From: Jimgerdemannia flammicorona
Lineage: Eukaryota > Mucoromycota > Endogonomycetes > Endogonales > Endogonaceae
NCBI GenBank assembly: GCA_003990745.1
Contig: RBNI01004292.1
Span: 1 to 14,307 of the forward strand
Direction: 5' to 3'
DNA: 14,307 nt
Each line of letters begins with the position of its first letter. Position 1 is the stretch's first letter. This document shows positions 1 to 8,734 of this stretch, piece by piece. The notes under the pieces were generated by a model. The model was not told the origin of the DNA. It made no database searches and was given only the letters and a program-made list of their open reading frames with translations. A program made the translations under genes and the position numbers.

Positions 1-60
<60 letters not shown>
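1..60. repeat. Pure poly(A) tract at window edge
   Basis: Sixty uninterrupted A residues, followed at once by the inside of a retrotransposon reading frame. A genuine poly(A) tail would lie at the 3' end of an element, not in front of internal gag/pro sequence. It is therefore more likely an assembly or contig-end artefact, or an A tract abutting a truncated element. The other end of the window is a T tract, so both ends read poly(A) from the outside in. Confidence 0.9.
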
Positions 61-61
<1 letters not shown>

Positions 62-63
62 AA

Positions 64-420
64 GAAGATATACCTCTCCAGTCTGTCTTACCTTTTGTCC
101 CTAAAATAAATGAGCTATCTCCAGAGGATGAATAAATGGAGCAAGAAGAACAGAAACTTGTCATCACAAAGCCCAAGAAGAAGTATACTCTAAAGACCAC
201 ACTCAGAGACATCTACAATAAAGTCTGGCAAAAGATTCAAGAAGTCAAGATGGAAGTTCCTCTCTTGTATTTCTTGCAACTGATACCAGCTGGAGTCTGA
301 AACAAATTGCTGAGGACCACCAGGTCTAGCACTGACCAAGTCCCAATTCTACAGCAAGAACTAGCTCCCACCCCTATTCAAGCTGCAGAGAGACATATGT
401 ATCAGTACCTACTGATATGG
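64..420 (+). pseudogene. E1 gag C-terminus / gag-protease linker (remnant)
   Basis: Frame 1 reads through with two stops (TAA near 133, TGA near 298). It gives a Lys-rich stretch (KPKKKYTLKT, about 170-200) followed by a hydrophobic segment around MEVPLLYFLQLIPAG (250-297). A similar hydrophobic segment of the type 'PLxxLLxxSPxLR' commonly precedes the aspartic protease in fungal Ty3/gypsy polyproteins. No zinc knuckle is seen in this part; it may lie upstream of the window. The frame moves from 1 to 2 between about 410 and 431, just ahead of the protease. That could be a relic of a gag/pro frameshift or simple decay. Confidence 0.5.
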
Positions 421-770
421 TGACATTGAAGGACAAAAGGTGAAAATCTTCATAAATATAGAAACAGCTGTCAGTGTCATTGGTAAATATTTTCTGGACA
501 CCCTCCAATGGCCCATTGATGGACCATCTAACCTCAGCATTATAGTAGCAGATAGAGCCCGAACTCAACCCCTTGGAGACATATAAAACATCACCATCTC
601 TCTTGGACACATTCAGTTCTCTATCCTAAAAGCCATTGTCACCAAAGCTGTCACCTATGATATGATCCTTGATACCAACTGGATGAAGAAAATGAATACA
701 GTTGTTGATATGGATCAATAAGTACTCAAGTTTGACTACTAAGACAAGAAGTAAAGAGTTAAGGTAACCA
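421..770 (+). pseudogene. E1 retropepsin-like aspartic protease (remnant, active site mutated)
   Basis: Frame 2. Processes the Gag-Pol polyprotein in live elements. The start GQKVKIFI (431-454) is followed by the active-site position, which reads I-N-I-E-T-A-V-S-V-I (452-481) where the family has I-D-T/S-G-A-x-x-x-x-I; Asp, Thr and Gly of the catalytic triad are all replaced. Downstream are a strand typical of the fold (ADRARTQPLG, about 551-580), ISLGHIQF (about 599-622), and near the C-terminus YDMILDTNWMKKM (about 656-695). The last corresponds to the conserved ILGxDWL segment, with Gly changed to Asp. The size, about 110 residues, fits a retropepsin monomer. TAA codons interrupt it. The identity is clear from order and motifs; catalysis is impossible. 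Confidence 0.85.
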
Positions 771-1980
771 GCTATGAGTAATAGAAGAAGAAGAAGAAGG
801 TCACTATTCAGAAGGAATATATCAGTAGCAAAGAATCTACCATAGAAGAAGAAGAAGAATCTGAAGATGGAAATGATCCCAGACTCAATCCCTAAATCAT
901 CCTAGTGGATGATAGGCTAGAAGACAATGTGTGAGCCAGGAATACCATCCCTATCACTATTAGAGACATTGCAGGAAAAATCTAAGAATCCCCCACTAGC
1001 TTCAGGAGACACAAGTGCCCCAAGCACTCCACCAAGATCATTGGTATAAGGAATTCGCCTGGTACAGCTTACTCTGAGTGCAGAAGAAAGAAGAAGAAAT
1101 GCAGATATATTTCAGAGACACCTGTAGCTAAAACTATAGAAGTATAAGCAATTTGGAGTCAAGAATCATCTGAGAAAGAAGAAATCCCTGAAATGGAGGT
1201 TTCTGAATAAGAAGTACCTGAAGAAGAAGAGGCTCCCAAACTCATTCCCTGGGATGACTCTTGCTGGACTCTATTCAAAAATAATGACCCCTGGAATATT
1301 GAAGAAGGACCCAGCACAATCTCCATTATTCCAAAGCAAGAAACTCACCAAGAAAGAGCCTTTTGGCTAGGAAGATATCCACATCAAATGGTCTTCCACT
1401 CTCTCTAAAGACTAGAACTCCCAACTACAGTTATATAGTCAACCACCCACCACCAAGTTGCAAAGTTGATTTAGAGGACATGGTCTATTTACCCAAACAG
1501 AAGTATATCTCTTGGCCACCCTTCCCCCAACCTATGATCAAGATAGATATCAATTCTCAAGATAACAAAAGATCAATAACTGAGAATAGCATTTTTGAGC
1601 AATGGGATATTTCAACTATAGAAGACACCCAGACTGCCAAGACTACAGATATCAGAAGATTCACCTCAGCCAAGATATTGAAATTCACACATTGAAGAGA
1701 GAAGACAAGAACCCTGAACTAAAAAAGCCAGACCAAGAAACCAGGAAGAAGAACTCTCAAGATCAATAATTTGGGAGAAGACAACATAGCTCTCATCAGA
1801 CATACAACTTATCAAAGATGAGTAGAAGATACCAGCAACTTCATGGAAGCCCTAAACTCAACAGGAAAGAGAGGAATCAATTATCTTCAAGATCCCTCTA
1901 CTGGAGCCTGATGGCCATACCTCAACCTCTGAGCTTGGAGACTCTCTGCTAGTAGAGCTTCAGTCCAAGGACAGCCCAAA
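771..1980 (+). pseudogene. E1 Lys/Glu-rich linker between protease and dUTPase
   Basis: About 1.2 kb of reading sequence with no domain I recognise. The frame is 2 up to about 1340 and frame 1 afterwards; the stretch 1363-1695 is open for 110 codons. It is strongly charged: GAA/AAG runs give poly-Lys (near 783-801) and poly-Glu (near 845-859 and 1220-1234). Some non-repetitive parts look like true coding sequence, such as IPWDDSCWTLFKNNDPWN (about 1247-1300). Such a long insertion between protease and the next enzyme is unusual for Ty3/gypsy. It could be a disordered spacer, a displaced nucleic-acid-binding region, or a domain too decayed to name. Confidence 0.5.
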
Positions 1981-2430
1981 CCCAGCAAAGATATTACCCC
2001 ATATGCTCTACTATATCTTAAGGCCAAACTCACAAACTAAGCTCATCAAGAAGATATAGGGTATAACCTTTACAGTCTGGAGGATGAATCCATTAAGTCT
2101 GGAAGAACACTGATGTTCAGAACTAGACTAGCTATATAGCCACCCCAAGGAACTTACATCCAACTAACCTCAAGGTCTGGACTTGCCAGACAAGGAATAA
2201 TTATAGAAGGAGAAACTATAGACTGAGGATATATATGTGAAATCAAGATTATCTTGCACAATAGTAGTACAGAATGGTACCAAATCATTAGAGGACAAAA
2301 GATTGCCCAAGCAGTCTTCATGAAAGTCAAGACACCACAATTACAAGAAGTCTCCAAACAGACTGAAGGAATAAGGCAAGCTGAAGGTTTTGGAAACTCA
2401 GATAAGAAGAAAGTATATCTCCTTTAGGTC
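1981..2430 (+). pseudogene. E1 dUTPase domain (trimeric dUTP pyrophosphatase family), degenerate
   Basis: Role in a live element: dUTP to dUMP plus pyrophosphate, limiting uracil in the cDNA. All five motifs of the trimeric dUTPase family occur in order in one frame (frame 1). Motif 1 is DIGYNLYS (2053-2076, family AGYDLYS, Asp now Asn). Motif 2 is LTSRSGLA (2164-2187, family PRSGLA). Motif 3 is GETID-stop-GYICEI (2209-2244, family GVIDxDYRGEI) with the base-binding-loop Asp at 2221 and Tyr at 2230 kept. Motif 4 is RGQKIAQAVF (2290-2319). Motif 5 is RQAEGFGNS (2374-2400, family RGxGGFGSTG). Motif 1 to motif 5 spans about 115 residues, normal for the family. In-frame stops: TAA 2038, TAG 2137, TGA 2224. 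It lies between protease and RT, in the polyprotein frame, so it is part of the element and not a nearby host gene. Confidence 0.92.
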
Positions 2431-2795
2431 AATCACCTCAAGAGAAATATTCCCCAGCAAGTGTACTGCCAATCTATCAAACTACATGAGAATCTCATCC
2501 TGGAGGCTGGAGAGCAAACCACCTTCGAAATCTTTACACCACCTGACCCCAGAAACCTCTTCTTCAAACTCAATAAAGATATCCAAAATCTTGACATAGA
2601 AGGATGCACATTTCCTGACAAGATGAATCCAGTGCACTCCTGAGCAACCAACCAGAGTTGAGAGAGTATCATCTTACCAAAAGGAACCATCATAAGATAT
2701 CTGGTGCCTTTTCTCAACTAAACTTACAGAGAAGTTTATAAACTAAACTTATTGGGAAATGACAAAAGGTCTCAGAAGAAAGGAAAGGCCCCTCT
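2431..2795 (+). pseudogene. E1 beta-rich pre-RT segment with GTxIxxL motif
   Basis: Continues in the dUTPase frame (frame 1). After an open stretch (2461-2643) come two TGA stops and then ESIILPKGTIIRYLVPF (about 2665-2715). Ty3/gypsy polyproteins often carry a small domain just before RT with the pattern 'N-x-S-x-x-x-x-I-x-L-x-x-G-T-x-I-G-x-L', and this fits with the Gly changed to Arg. The function of this segment is not established; it connects protease or dUTPase to RT. The frame then shifts to frame 3 before RT starts at about 2796. Confidence 0.5.
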
Positions 2796-3650
2796 GTGAC
2801 CCAGAAGACAATGAAGCCTTTCACTAACATTGGAGAAGAATTGATACCCCAGCAATGGCAACAACTAGTAGAACTTCTCAATAAATATCAAGATATATTT
2901 ACTACTGACTACAGCAACCTACCATATAACCAATTATACCACTATAGTATAAATATAGGAAATGCAACACCCATCTGATAGAAACCCTATAGTATATCCC
3001 ATCACCTAAAAACATTCAAAAAGGAACACATTCAAGAACTCTTAGAGAATAGAGTCATCCGACCCTCAACCAGTCCTTGGGCCAGTCCTATACTTATTGT
3101 AAAAGAAAGAAAGATGGACACACTGTATAGACTACAGGAAACTCAATTTAGTCACTAAAAAGGATGCCTATCCTTTGCCCAGAATTGATGACCTTTTGCA
3201 CTAGTTACAAGATACCAGATACTTCAGCAGTATGGACCTTTTTGTGAGATTTCATGAGATCTCCATAGACCCAAAAGACATTTAGAAGACAGCCTTCCTT
3301 TCTTTAGAAAAACAATTTGAATACCTCTGAATGCCCTTTGGACTTTGCAATACACCTCCCACCTTCTAGAGATAATTCAGTCTATACCTCTCTGATCTAC
3401 TACTATCTGATTATATATATAGATGATTACAATATCTATTCAGCAAATTTCAAGGAACATCTGTACTACTTAGAAGAATTCTTCAAGCTCATCTATAAGA
3501 ACCACCTGAGACTCAATGCTAAGAAATGCTACTTTAGGAAACAGAAACCTGAATTTCTTAGATTTATAGTTTTGAAAGAAGAAACTCATGCAGACTTAAA
3601 GAAAACTGAGAAGATCAACAACTGGCCAGTACCCAAGACCCCAAAGTAAT
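2796..3650 (+). pseudogene. E1 reverse transcriptase (remnant, YIDD active site retained)
   Basis: Copies element RNA into cDNA. The N-terminal lead LVELLNKYQDIFTTD (about 2856-2900, frame 3) is the usual 'L..ll..y.dvF' segment before RT. It is followed by the fingers motif [17 protein letters not shown] (about 3055-3105), then the palm region around 3215-3300 in broken frames. FEYL-stop-MPFGLCN (about 3317-3350) matches the family FEYxxMPFGLxNAP with an Arg codon turned to TGA. The catalytic YIDD lies at 3416-3427 and is intact, inside an open stretch 3317-3649 that continues through LRLNAKKCYF and INNWPVPKTPK (thumb). Stops at Arg-Gln (TGATAG, about 2977-2982) and at Gln codons (about 3366, 3372) show C-to-T decay. 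Confidence 0.92.
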
Positions 3651-3829
3651 CACTATTACTCCTGATGCTAGTATCCTACTACAGAAGGTTTATCAAGGAT
3701 GTTGCCCAAATTGCTGCCCTAATCCGAATCCATCTCAAGAAATAAGTGCCTTATAAATAGATGGAATCACAAGAGAAAGCCTTTGAAGAACTCAAGCACC
3801 ATATGACTACAGCACTAATTCTTATCTCC

Positions 3830-4215
3830 ACCAATCTATAGAAGCCATTCAGCTTATATACAAATGTCTCTAAAGATAGCCTAGGAGCAGTTCTAGCCCA
3901 AGGAGGACCTGACCAATAATACCATATAATAGCTTATACAAGCTGAGCTACCAATCAGCAGCAGACCAACTATGGTAGTACCAAATTGGAATACCTTGCA
4001 GTCATATGGACTGTCACTCTGTTCAAGCATTATCTCATCAGAAAAAGGTTCACTCTGATAACTGACCATACAGCTCTCAAATAGCTATTCAACTATAAGA
4101 AACTCTATAAAATCCTAGCCCACTGGATCCTTAACCTTCAGGATTACAAAATCACTATTATCCACAAAGCAGATAAAGCTTACAACAATGTTGATATACT
4201 TTCCTATCAACCCCA
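3830..4215 (+). pseudogene. E1 RNase H domain (remnant)
   Basis: Degrades the RNA strand of the RNA/DNA hybrid. Frame 2, continuing the RT frame. It begins KPFSLYTNVSKDSLGAVLAQ (about 3842-3901), the family 'pf.l.tDAS..giGavL.Q' start, with the first catalytic Asp replaced by Asn. Later come YGSTKLEYLAVIWTV (about 3971-4015), which is the 'Y...ekElLAiv.a' helix with its Glu, then FTLITDHTALK (about 4049-4081) with the third Asp of TDHxaL. It ends with HKADKAYNNVDILSY (4163-4207), the typical 'h.pG..n.vADaLSR' close. Several TAA/TAG/TGA stops interrupt it. Confidence 0.88.
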
Positions 4216-4269
4216 ATGAATCAGAAGAAGGGTGTACAATAGAACTGCACCCTAAAGAAAGTCTCTCTA

Positions 4270-5260
4270 ACCATCAAAGTACAAAAAGACCTCATTTGAA
4301 AAGAATACCAGACAGCTCACCAAGGACAGGCAATTATAGAAGAAAAGCTGCAAATAATATACCAACATTGGCCCAATTTCAGAACATAAGTCTGGGACAT
4401 ACTTAAGAAATATAACATCTGCCAGAAGTACCAAGGAAGGAATCACCACTACAATTAATTGTACCACCAGACAACATCTTTCAAAGATAGTGAGTAGATG
4501 TAATTGAACCTCTACCAGTTATACCAAGAAGAAAAAAGTACATCCTTATATTTATAGAACATCTGACCAAGTGGTCCAAGGCTTTCCCAATGGAAATTGC
4601 AGATGTCTTGACTATTGTAGGCCTTTTCCATAGACTCATACTCAGATATGGACCCTCAAAAGAACTTATCTCTGACTGAGACACAGAATTCATCAACAAT
4701 ATAATTATAAGTTATATCTGAATTCATAAGATCCATCTCAAACAGACCACATCATACTATCCTCAGACCAATGGTATGACAGAATGAATGAACCAGACCA
4801 TCAAGAAAGAACTTGCTTGAGTCAATCCTACCAACTGAGACCTCTGCTTACCTGTGATCCTATGGGAAATCTATAATATCTCTGCTGTCTCTACCAAACA
4901 AAAGCCTTTTGAAATGATGTTTGCTAAGAAAATCAGAACTGCTGACCATAAGAACCTTGGAGACCTCCTCAAGAAGACAGGACAGTTATGTAATCAAGTA
5001 TGAGTTCAGATTATCAAGACTCAAGAAGGACAGAAGAAGTACTATAATCAGAAGCAGAAGGATCAGAAGATCAAGATTGGAGATCAAGTACTAGTTTGGA
5101 GAAGCATGAAATAAATTTTACTATCAAACTGGAGCCCAAATGGGAAGGATCTTATCTTGTACAATATCAGAGGAACCAGCATCTATTTAAGAAGCATGGA
5201 TGGATGAACCCTGAGGACACCAGTATATATCAATTACCTCAAGATATACCTCTCTCTACA
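4270..5260 (+). pseudogene. E1 integrase (remnant, D,D35E spacing kept)
   Basis: Joins cDNA to the host chromosome. The zinc-binding N-terminus reads AHQG (His at 4318) to NICQKYQ (4414-4434, frame 1), where the second Cys of CxxC is now Tyr. The catalytic core (frame 3) has Asp at 4497 in VDVIEPLPV, Asp at 4674 in ELISD, and Glu at 4782 in NGMTE. The spacings of 58 and 35 residues are those of a retroviral-type D,D35E integrase. The C-terminal SH3-like region has GDQVLVW (near 5080) and KLEPKWEGSYLV (5126-5161, frame 2), then RTPV near 5213 in another frame. TGA stops replace Arg after SD, after NGMTE and after KKELA, and Trp in the 'TNW' position near 4836. Confidence 0.92.
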
Positions 5261-5777
5261 CTATGAATCAGAGAATTGACAACTACCTCCAGACTCTTAT
5301 CCTCAGTTCTCTCAAAGCTCTACCAGTTCCCCTGCTATAGTTCCAAGAACCCAATGGAACATATCTTTGAAGAATCTGGGTTCATTAAGAAAACCTCACT
5401 CTGACTGAAAGATTACTCTAGGTCTATCAGCTATAGGCCTACTATGCAATTGGAGAACAGTTGTATAATCTTCCCTCCCAGATCTGGCCTATATCTGTAA
5501 CACCACTGGCCTGAATAGAAGGAATACCACTGCTGCAGAAAGACTATACACAATCTACAAACAGATTCCTTCAGCTTTAACCCAGGTACAGTTCTTCCTA
5601 AATAATCTCCAAAGAATAACCCTACCCACCTATCTTAGTAATATCTATCAAGTTGAGACCCTATTCTCTGAAGAAAAAGAGGAGCCCTTAGAATAGAGTG
5701 ACCATAGTACAGATAATGAAGATGATGGAATAGATATAGATGTGGAAGCTGCTTATGCTTATTTGGATGATAACTGA
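5261..5777 (+). pseudogene. E1 polyprotein C-terminal tail with acidic end
   Basis: About 170 codons of degenerate reading sequence follow the integrase C-terminal domain. No family is recognised. The best continuous part is frame 3 from about 5520 to the TGA at 5775-5777. It includes NTTAAERLYTIYKQ and finishes with an acidic run (STDNEDDGIDIDVEAAYAYL). Frames 2 and 3 alternate before that, so the exact limits are uncertain. Many Ty3/gypsy elements carry a chromodomain here; I see no chromodomain signature. It could be a targeting tail of integrase or a short extra ORF. E3 ends in a similar acidic stretch. Confidence 0.45.
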
Positions 5778-5931
5778 AGAACAGTCTGAGGCAGACTATC
5801 CTTCAGTAGAGGCTGATGTGATAAGCAAATAGTATAATATAGCCAGATGATATAAACTCCTAGCATAGCATAGCTACTCTTACCTGCTATACTTATAATT
5901 AGCCAGGATACCAAATCAAGATTATTTATCT

Positions 5932-5986
5932 ATGTCCTGAGGACACACCTATATCCAGCAGATACACTCATGTCCTACAGACACAC
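5932..5986. repeat. Two 17-bp direct repeats, 38 bp apart, one holding a perfect palindrome
   Basis: ATGTCCTGAGGACACAC (5932-5948) and ATGTCCTACAGACACAC (5970-5986) agree at 14 of 17 positions. The first contains the perfect 11-nt palindrome GTCCTGAGGAC (5934-5944). They lie just downstream of E1's coding end, where the U3 part of its 3' LTR is expected, so they may be old LTR repeats. Confidence 0.55.
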
Positions 5987-6670
5987 TAGAGGTCATATCA
6001 GTGTTAGAGAGATTGTTGTCTTCTACTTAATATTATCAAACTGAATTATATCATAGCTATCCTTATTGGTATATTCAACTTAAGGCATTTGTAGAATATA
6101 ATTATCTAAATGTGAGAAGTATCTATCTGTAGTTTAGGTATACTTAATATATTTGTAGTTGAGTTCTTGCACTATATTATTAATTTGAATATAGGTCAAG
6201 ATAGTAATCATTTCAGCAGTAGTAACTTAGAGGCAGAGAATAAAGGTACTGTACTTATAAAAGAGCTCTTGGTGTTTACAGGTAATGAGTTTCTACTGTT
6301 GAGACATTTTGGTAATATCTATATTATGGTGGTAGTTAACTATATCTTCTAGAAAGCAGCTAATCTGATATAAGCTTGATATTTGTCTGATTTGGTAGAT
6401 CTTACTAAGTATGTTCAGGGTATTCCATTAGTCTTCTATAAAGTAGAGAGATGCTAAACTATAGATATTCATGAGGGGCAAGGGTGCTGTTGTCTGGTTG
6501 GCAATGGTATTCTAAATATCAGCATGGATGTAGTTATAGACTTTAGTAGTTATGATTGGATATATATTTATGAGTTGTAGTTATTATTTATTGTGATTCT
6601 TCATTTTGACATACTATATATACTTTTAGTCCTGATTGGTAAGGTTCTATTTCCATAAATCTTATATTCC

Positions 6671-6732
6671 ATAACTTTGAGTTGACTCAGCTTTGTGATC
6701 TGTAACTTTAGTTTGACTCAGCTTTATAATCT
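6671..6732. repeat. 31-bp tandem duplication, each copy with a TGACTCA site
   Basis: Two adjacent 31-nt units (6671-6701 and 6702-6732), about 80% identical by eye. Each contains the core TTGACTCAGCTTT. TGACTCA is the consensus site of fungal Gcn4/AP-1-type bZIP factors. The position fits LTR U3 or 3' UTR sequence near E2's 3' end. Regulatory function is inference only. Confidence 0.6.
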
Positions 6733-7099
6733 TATAGGTGATTTTCAAATTTGTCTTAAGAGTGACATGCAATTTTGGTGGCTTTGAGATTGTGCCTTAT
6801 GACTCTCTCCTTTTTAGTTTTCAATATTCTTATCAAGGTCTTCTAATTTGGTCTAGTGTTATTATATTATTTGGATAGTCAAAAGTCCAGTAATATTCAT
6901 TTTTCAGAAAGTGGTATACTTGTAGTACAGTTCTCTAATATATTGAATTTATATATTAAAGAATTATGTGTTCAATGCTATGCACTAGAAGTGATTCTGA
7001 CATTATTCACTACTAGAGAATTTCCTCTAAAAAATCTTCTTAAATGTCTATATCTCATTTTCCATCAATGATATATAGAGAATAGACTATCTTTTAGTT

Positions 7100-7445
7100 T
7101 TGTTATTTTCTCTAAAGGGTTGATATTTATTTTTTATCTTGACTTGCTGAGTTCTTGATTTTATATGTAATAATTAAAAGAGTGCTTTTAACAATATTTA
7201 GGAGGGATATATATAGTATGAGAATAATAAGTATTAGAGTATTTGGACTAGTTATTCAAGAGGTCATATTCTTGAACTAAGTCAGTAGTATTATAGAGGT
7301 TTATTTTGGGTTCCTATATAGTATTATAGATCAGATATTCTTTCTATTTAATAAGGTATTCTGAGTGGTTCTTGTGGATATATTTTTTCAACTTTATATT
7401 CTTTTTAGTTATTAATAATAATAGATATTAGTGGTTTTGTAGTTT
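7100..7445 (-). pseudogene. E2 post-integrase tail, possible chromodomain relic
   Basis: After the integrase C-terminal domain the minus strand reads INN-stop-KEYKVEKI (about 7389-7420). This resembles the first strand of an integrase-linked chromodomain (EYEVEKILD...). The rest of the expected fold, with its Trp-rich 'YLVKWKGY...W' signature, is not legible in any frame. The call rests on eight residues and on position only. If real, it would place E2 among chromodomain-bearing Ty3/gypsy elements (chromoviruses). Confidence 0.25.
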
Positions 7446-7449
7446 AATT

Positions 7450-8560
7450 TGGAAATAGTTTCTCATCATTTCCATTATATTACTTAAGTAGTTGAATATT
7501 ACAGACTGAGTAGATCCTGATGGTATCAGATAGTACTAATTTGTAGGAAGTTGGAGAGACTCATATGACTTCAAATGGTCTAATAAACTTACTATTCAGC
7601 TTTATAAAGAGTCTGTGTTTGAGATTATCAATATGGTATCCTCAGATATCTAGTTGAACCTTTTCTATGATGTCAAAAGTTTCTTCTTAGTAGTGCTGGT
7701 TAATATACTGTAATTGTTACTCTTGAGCTTAGGATAAATTTTCAATTATAATCTGACTTAAGTTATATATTTAGATTATGAATTCTTCAATGTCTTAATC
7801 AGTAGAGGATTTATCAGTGGTTCTGATAAGTATCATGAGAGTTTTTGGTTTTTGTCCTATATTGGTAAAGAATGGGGTCATTCTAAGAGAAGCTTATTTT
7901 ACTATTGTTGTAGGCAAAATCAACTATGGTAAGGTATTTATACCAATCATCTTATCTTTAGGAAACATAGTTCCTTAGTATTTATTTTAGAGTTCAGTTC
8001 ATCCTTTCAGTCTGGTCATCAGTTTCAGAGTAAAAAGCTATAAATATTGCTAGTTTTGTTCTGAGATATGCATGTAGAGCTTTTTAAAAATAGCTAATAA
8101 ATTTCAGATCTTAGTTACTCATTATGATTTTAGGAAGACTATAATAGCAGAAGATATTGTCAAATAAGAGTATAGCAATTTGAGATACTGTTACAGTTAT
8201 AGCAGTAGGTTTAAAGTAGGCTTGTTTGCTAAAATAGTCTATAAAGACAATAATTACATCTTTTCATTCTTGGTTCAGGGTAGTTATACAATGAAGTTTA
8301 TCAAGATTTATTCTCAATTAGCAGAAGATACTGGAATAGAGTAGAGTAATTCAGGGTTTTCTAGAGTTGAGGACTTATTGTATTAGCAGATATTACAGAA
8401 AGTAATTAACTGTCTATCATTTGGAGTCAATAGAAATTTTAGAAAATAACTTTATAGCATTTGTCAAATCCAAAATATCTAGCTATAAGGACATTATGAC
8501 ATTAAAATAGGATAATCCTTCAGAGGTCTCAATTGTTAGGAATATATAATCTATTCTTAT
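7450..8560 (-). pseudogene. E2 integrase (remnant, two catalytic Asp now Asn)
   Basis: The zinc-binding CxxC is kept as CNICQYNK (Cys codons at 8395-8397 and 8386-8388). The core has ILINFIV where the family has 'xxDFI' (Asn at 8296-8298), then IMSN-stop-DLKF where the family has 'VSDRDPKF' (Asn at 8114-8116), then TDDQTERMN with the Glu at 8006-8008 intact. The distance from the second position to Glu gives exactly 35 intervening residues. A frameshift lies between the first two positions. Downstream are DDWYKYLTIVDFAYNN (about 7905-7955), the 'W...L....FAYN' helix, and a C-terminal SH3-like part around KLNSKFIRPFEVI (about 7555-7600), which corresponds to 'KL.pry.GPFevi'. Confidence 0.88.
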
Positions 8561-8734
8561 GATATATAAATAGTGTTTTCCTTTAATTGGTATTGATGAT
8601 ACTGGGAGTACTTATCAATATCATCATTGCTCAGAATACCTTGGAGTGCTTGAGCTTCTTTATCATCAGTATATGCTACAATAATTTATTCTATGATAGA
8701 GTTGGTAACTAAGGTGAGAGTTTATATGACTTCT

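Larger units (their letters stand above)
61..5777 (+). mobile_element. E1: degenerate Ty3/gypsy retrotransposon carrying a dUTPase, 5' truncated by the window
   Basis: The pieces read in order on the plus strand are gag/pro linker, retropepsin, Lys/Glu-rich linker, dUTPase, pre-RT domain, reverse transcriptase, RNase H, integrase and an acidic tail. RT and RNase H before integrase is the Ty3/gypsy (Metaviridae) order. The frame changes at least seven times: frame 1 to about 410, frame 2 to about 1340, frame 1 to about 2700, frame 3 to about 3110, frame 2 from 3317 to 4215, frame 1 to about 4440, frame 3 to about 5090, then frame 2 and back to 3. In-frame stops are frequent. Only about five CpG remain. 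The 5' LTR and most of gag lie outside the window. The element cannot be active. Confidence 0.93.
5778..7100. other. AT-rich non-coding stretch between convergent E1 and E2; probable LTR/3' UTR remnants
   Basis: E1 (plus) and E2 (minus) both end in this interval, so their 3' LTRs should lie here. A possible E1 LTR start is TGATGTGATAAGC at about 5816, preceded by no clear polypurine tract. E1's 5' LTR is outside the window and I found no convincing copy of E2's 5' LTR (12005-12339) here, so neither can be bounded. Two short plus-strand open stretches (6167-6352 and 6856-7071) give no recognisable protein and have the composition of AT-rich DNA. Two short repeats are listed separately. No CpG was seen in this interval. 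Confidence 0.5.

Noticed and set aside
374..610. Minus-strand open stretch of 78 codons
   Set aside because: Antisense shadow of the E1 protease; no recognisable protein.
783..859. GAA/AAG runs as a microsatellite insertion
   Set aside because: They stay in the E1 coding frame and encode Lys and Glu runs matching the charged linker, so they are read as part of the polyprotein.
2154..2357. Minus-strand open stretch of 67 codons
   Set aside because: It lies antisense to the E1 dUTPase, whose five motifs on the plus strand explain the sequence.
2433..2717. Minus-strand open stretch of 94 codons
   Set aside because: Antisense to the E1 pre-RT segment, which has coherent plus-strand coding sequence.
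65..5254. 14-nt match AAGATATACCTCTC at 65-78 and 5241-5254
   Set aside because: It does not extend on either side; a short match in A/T-rich, codon-biased sequence is not evidence of an LTR or a junction.
6167..7071. Two short plus-strand open stretches (6167-6352 and 6856-7071)
   Set aside because: AT-rich non-coding DNA; no family, no start context and no conserved motif.
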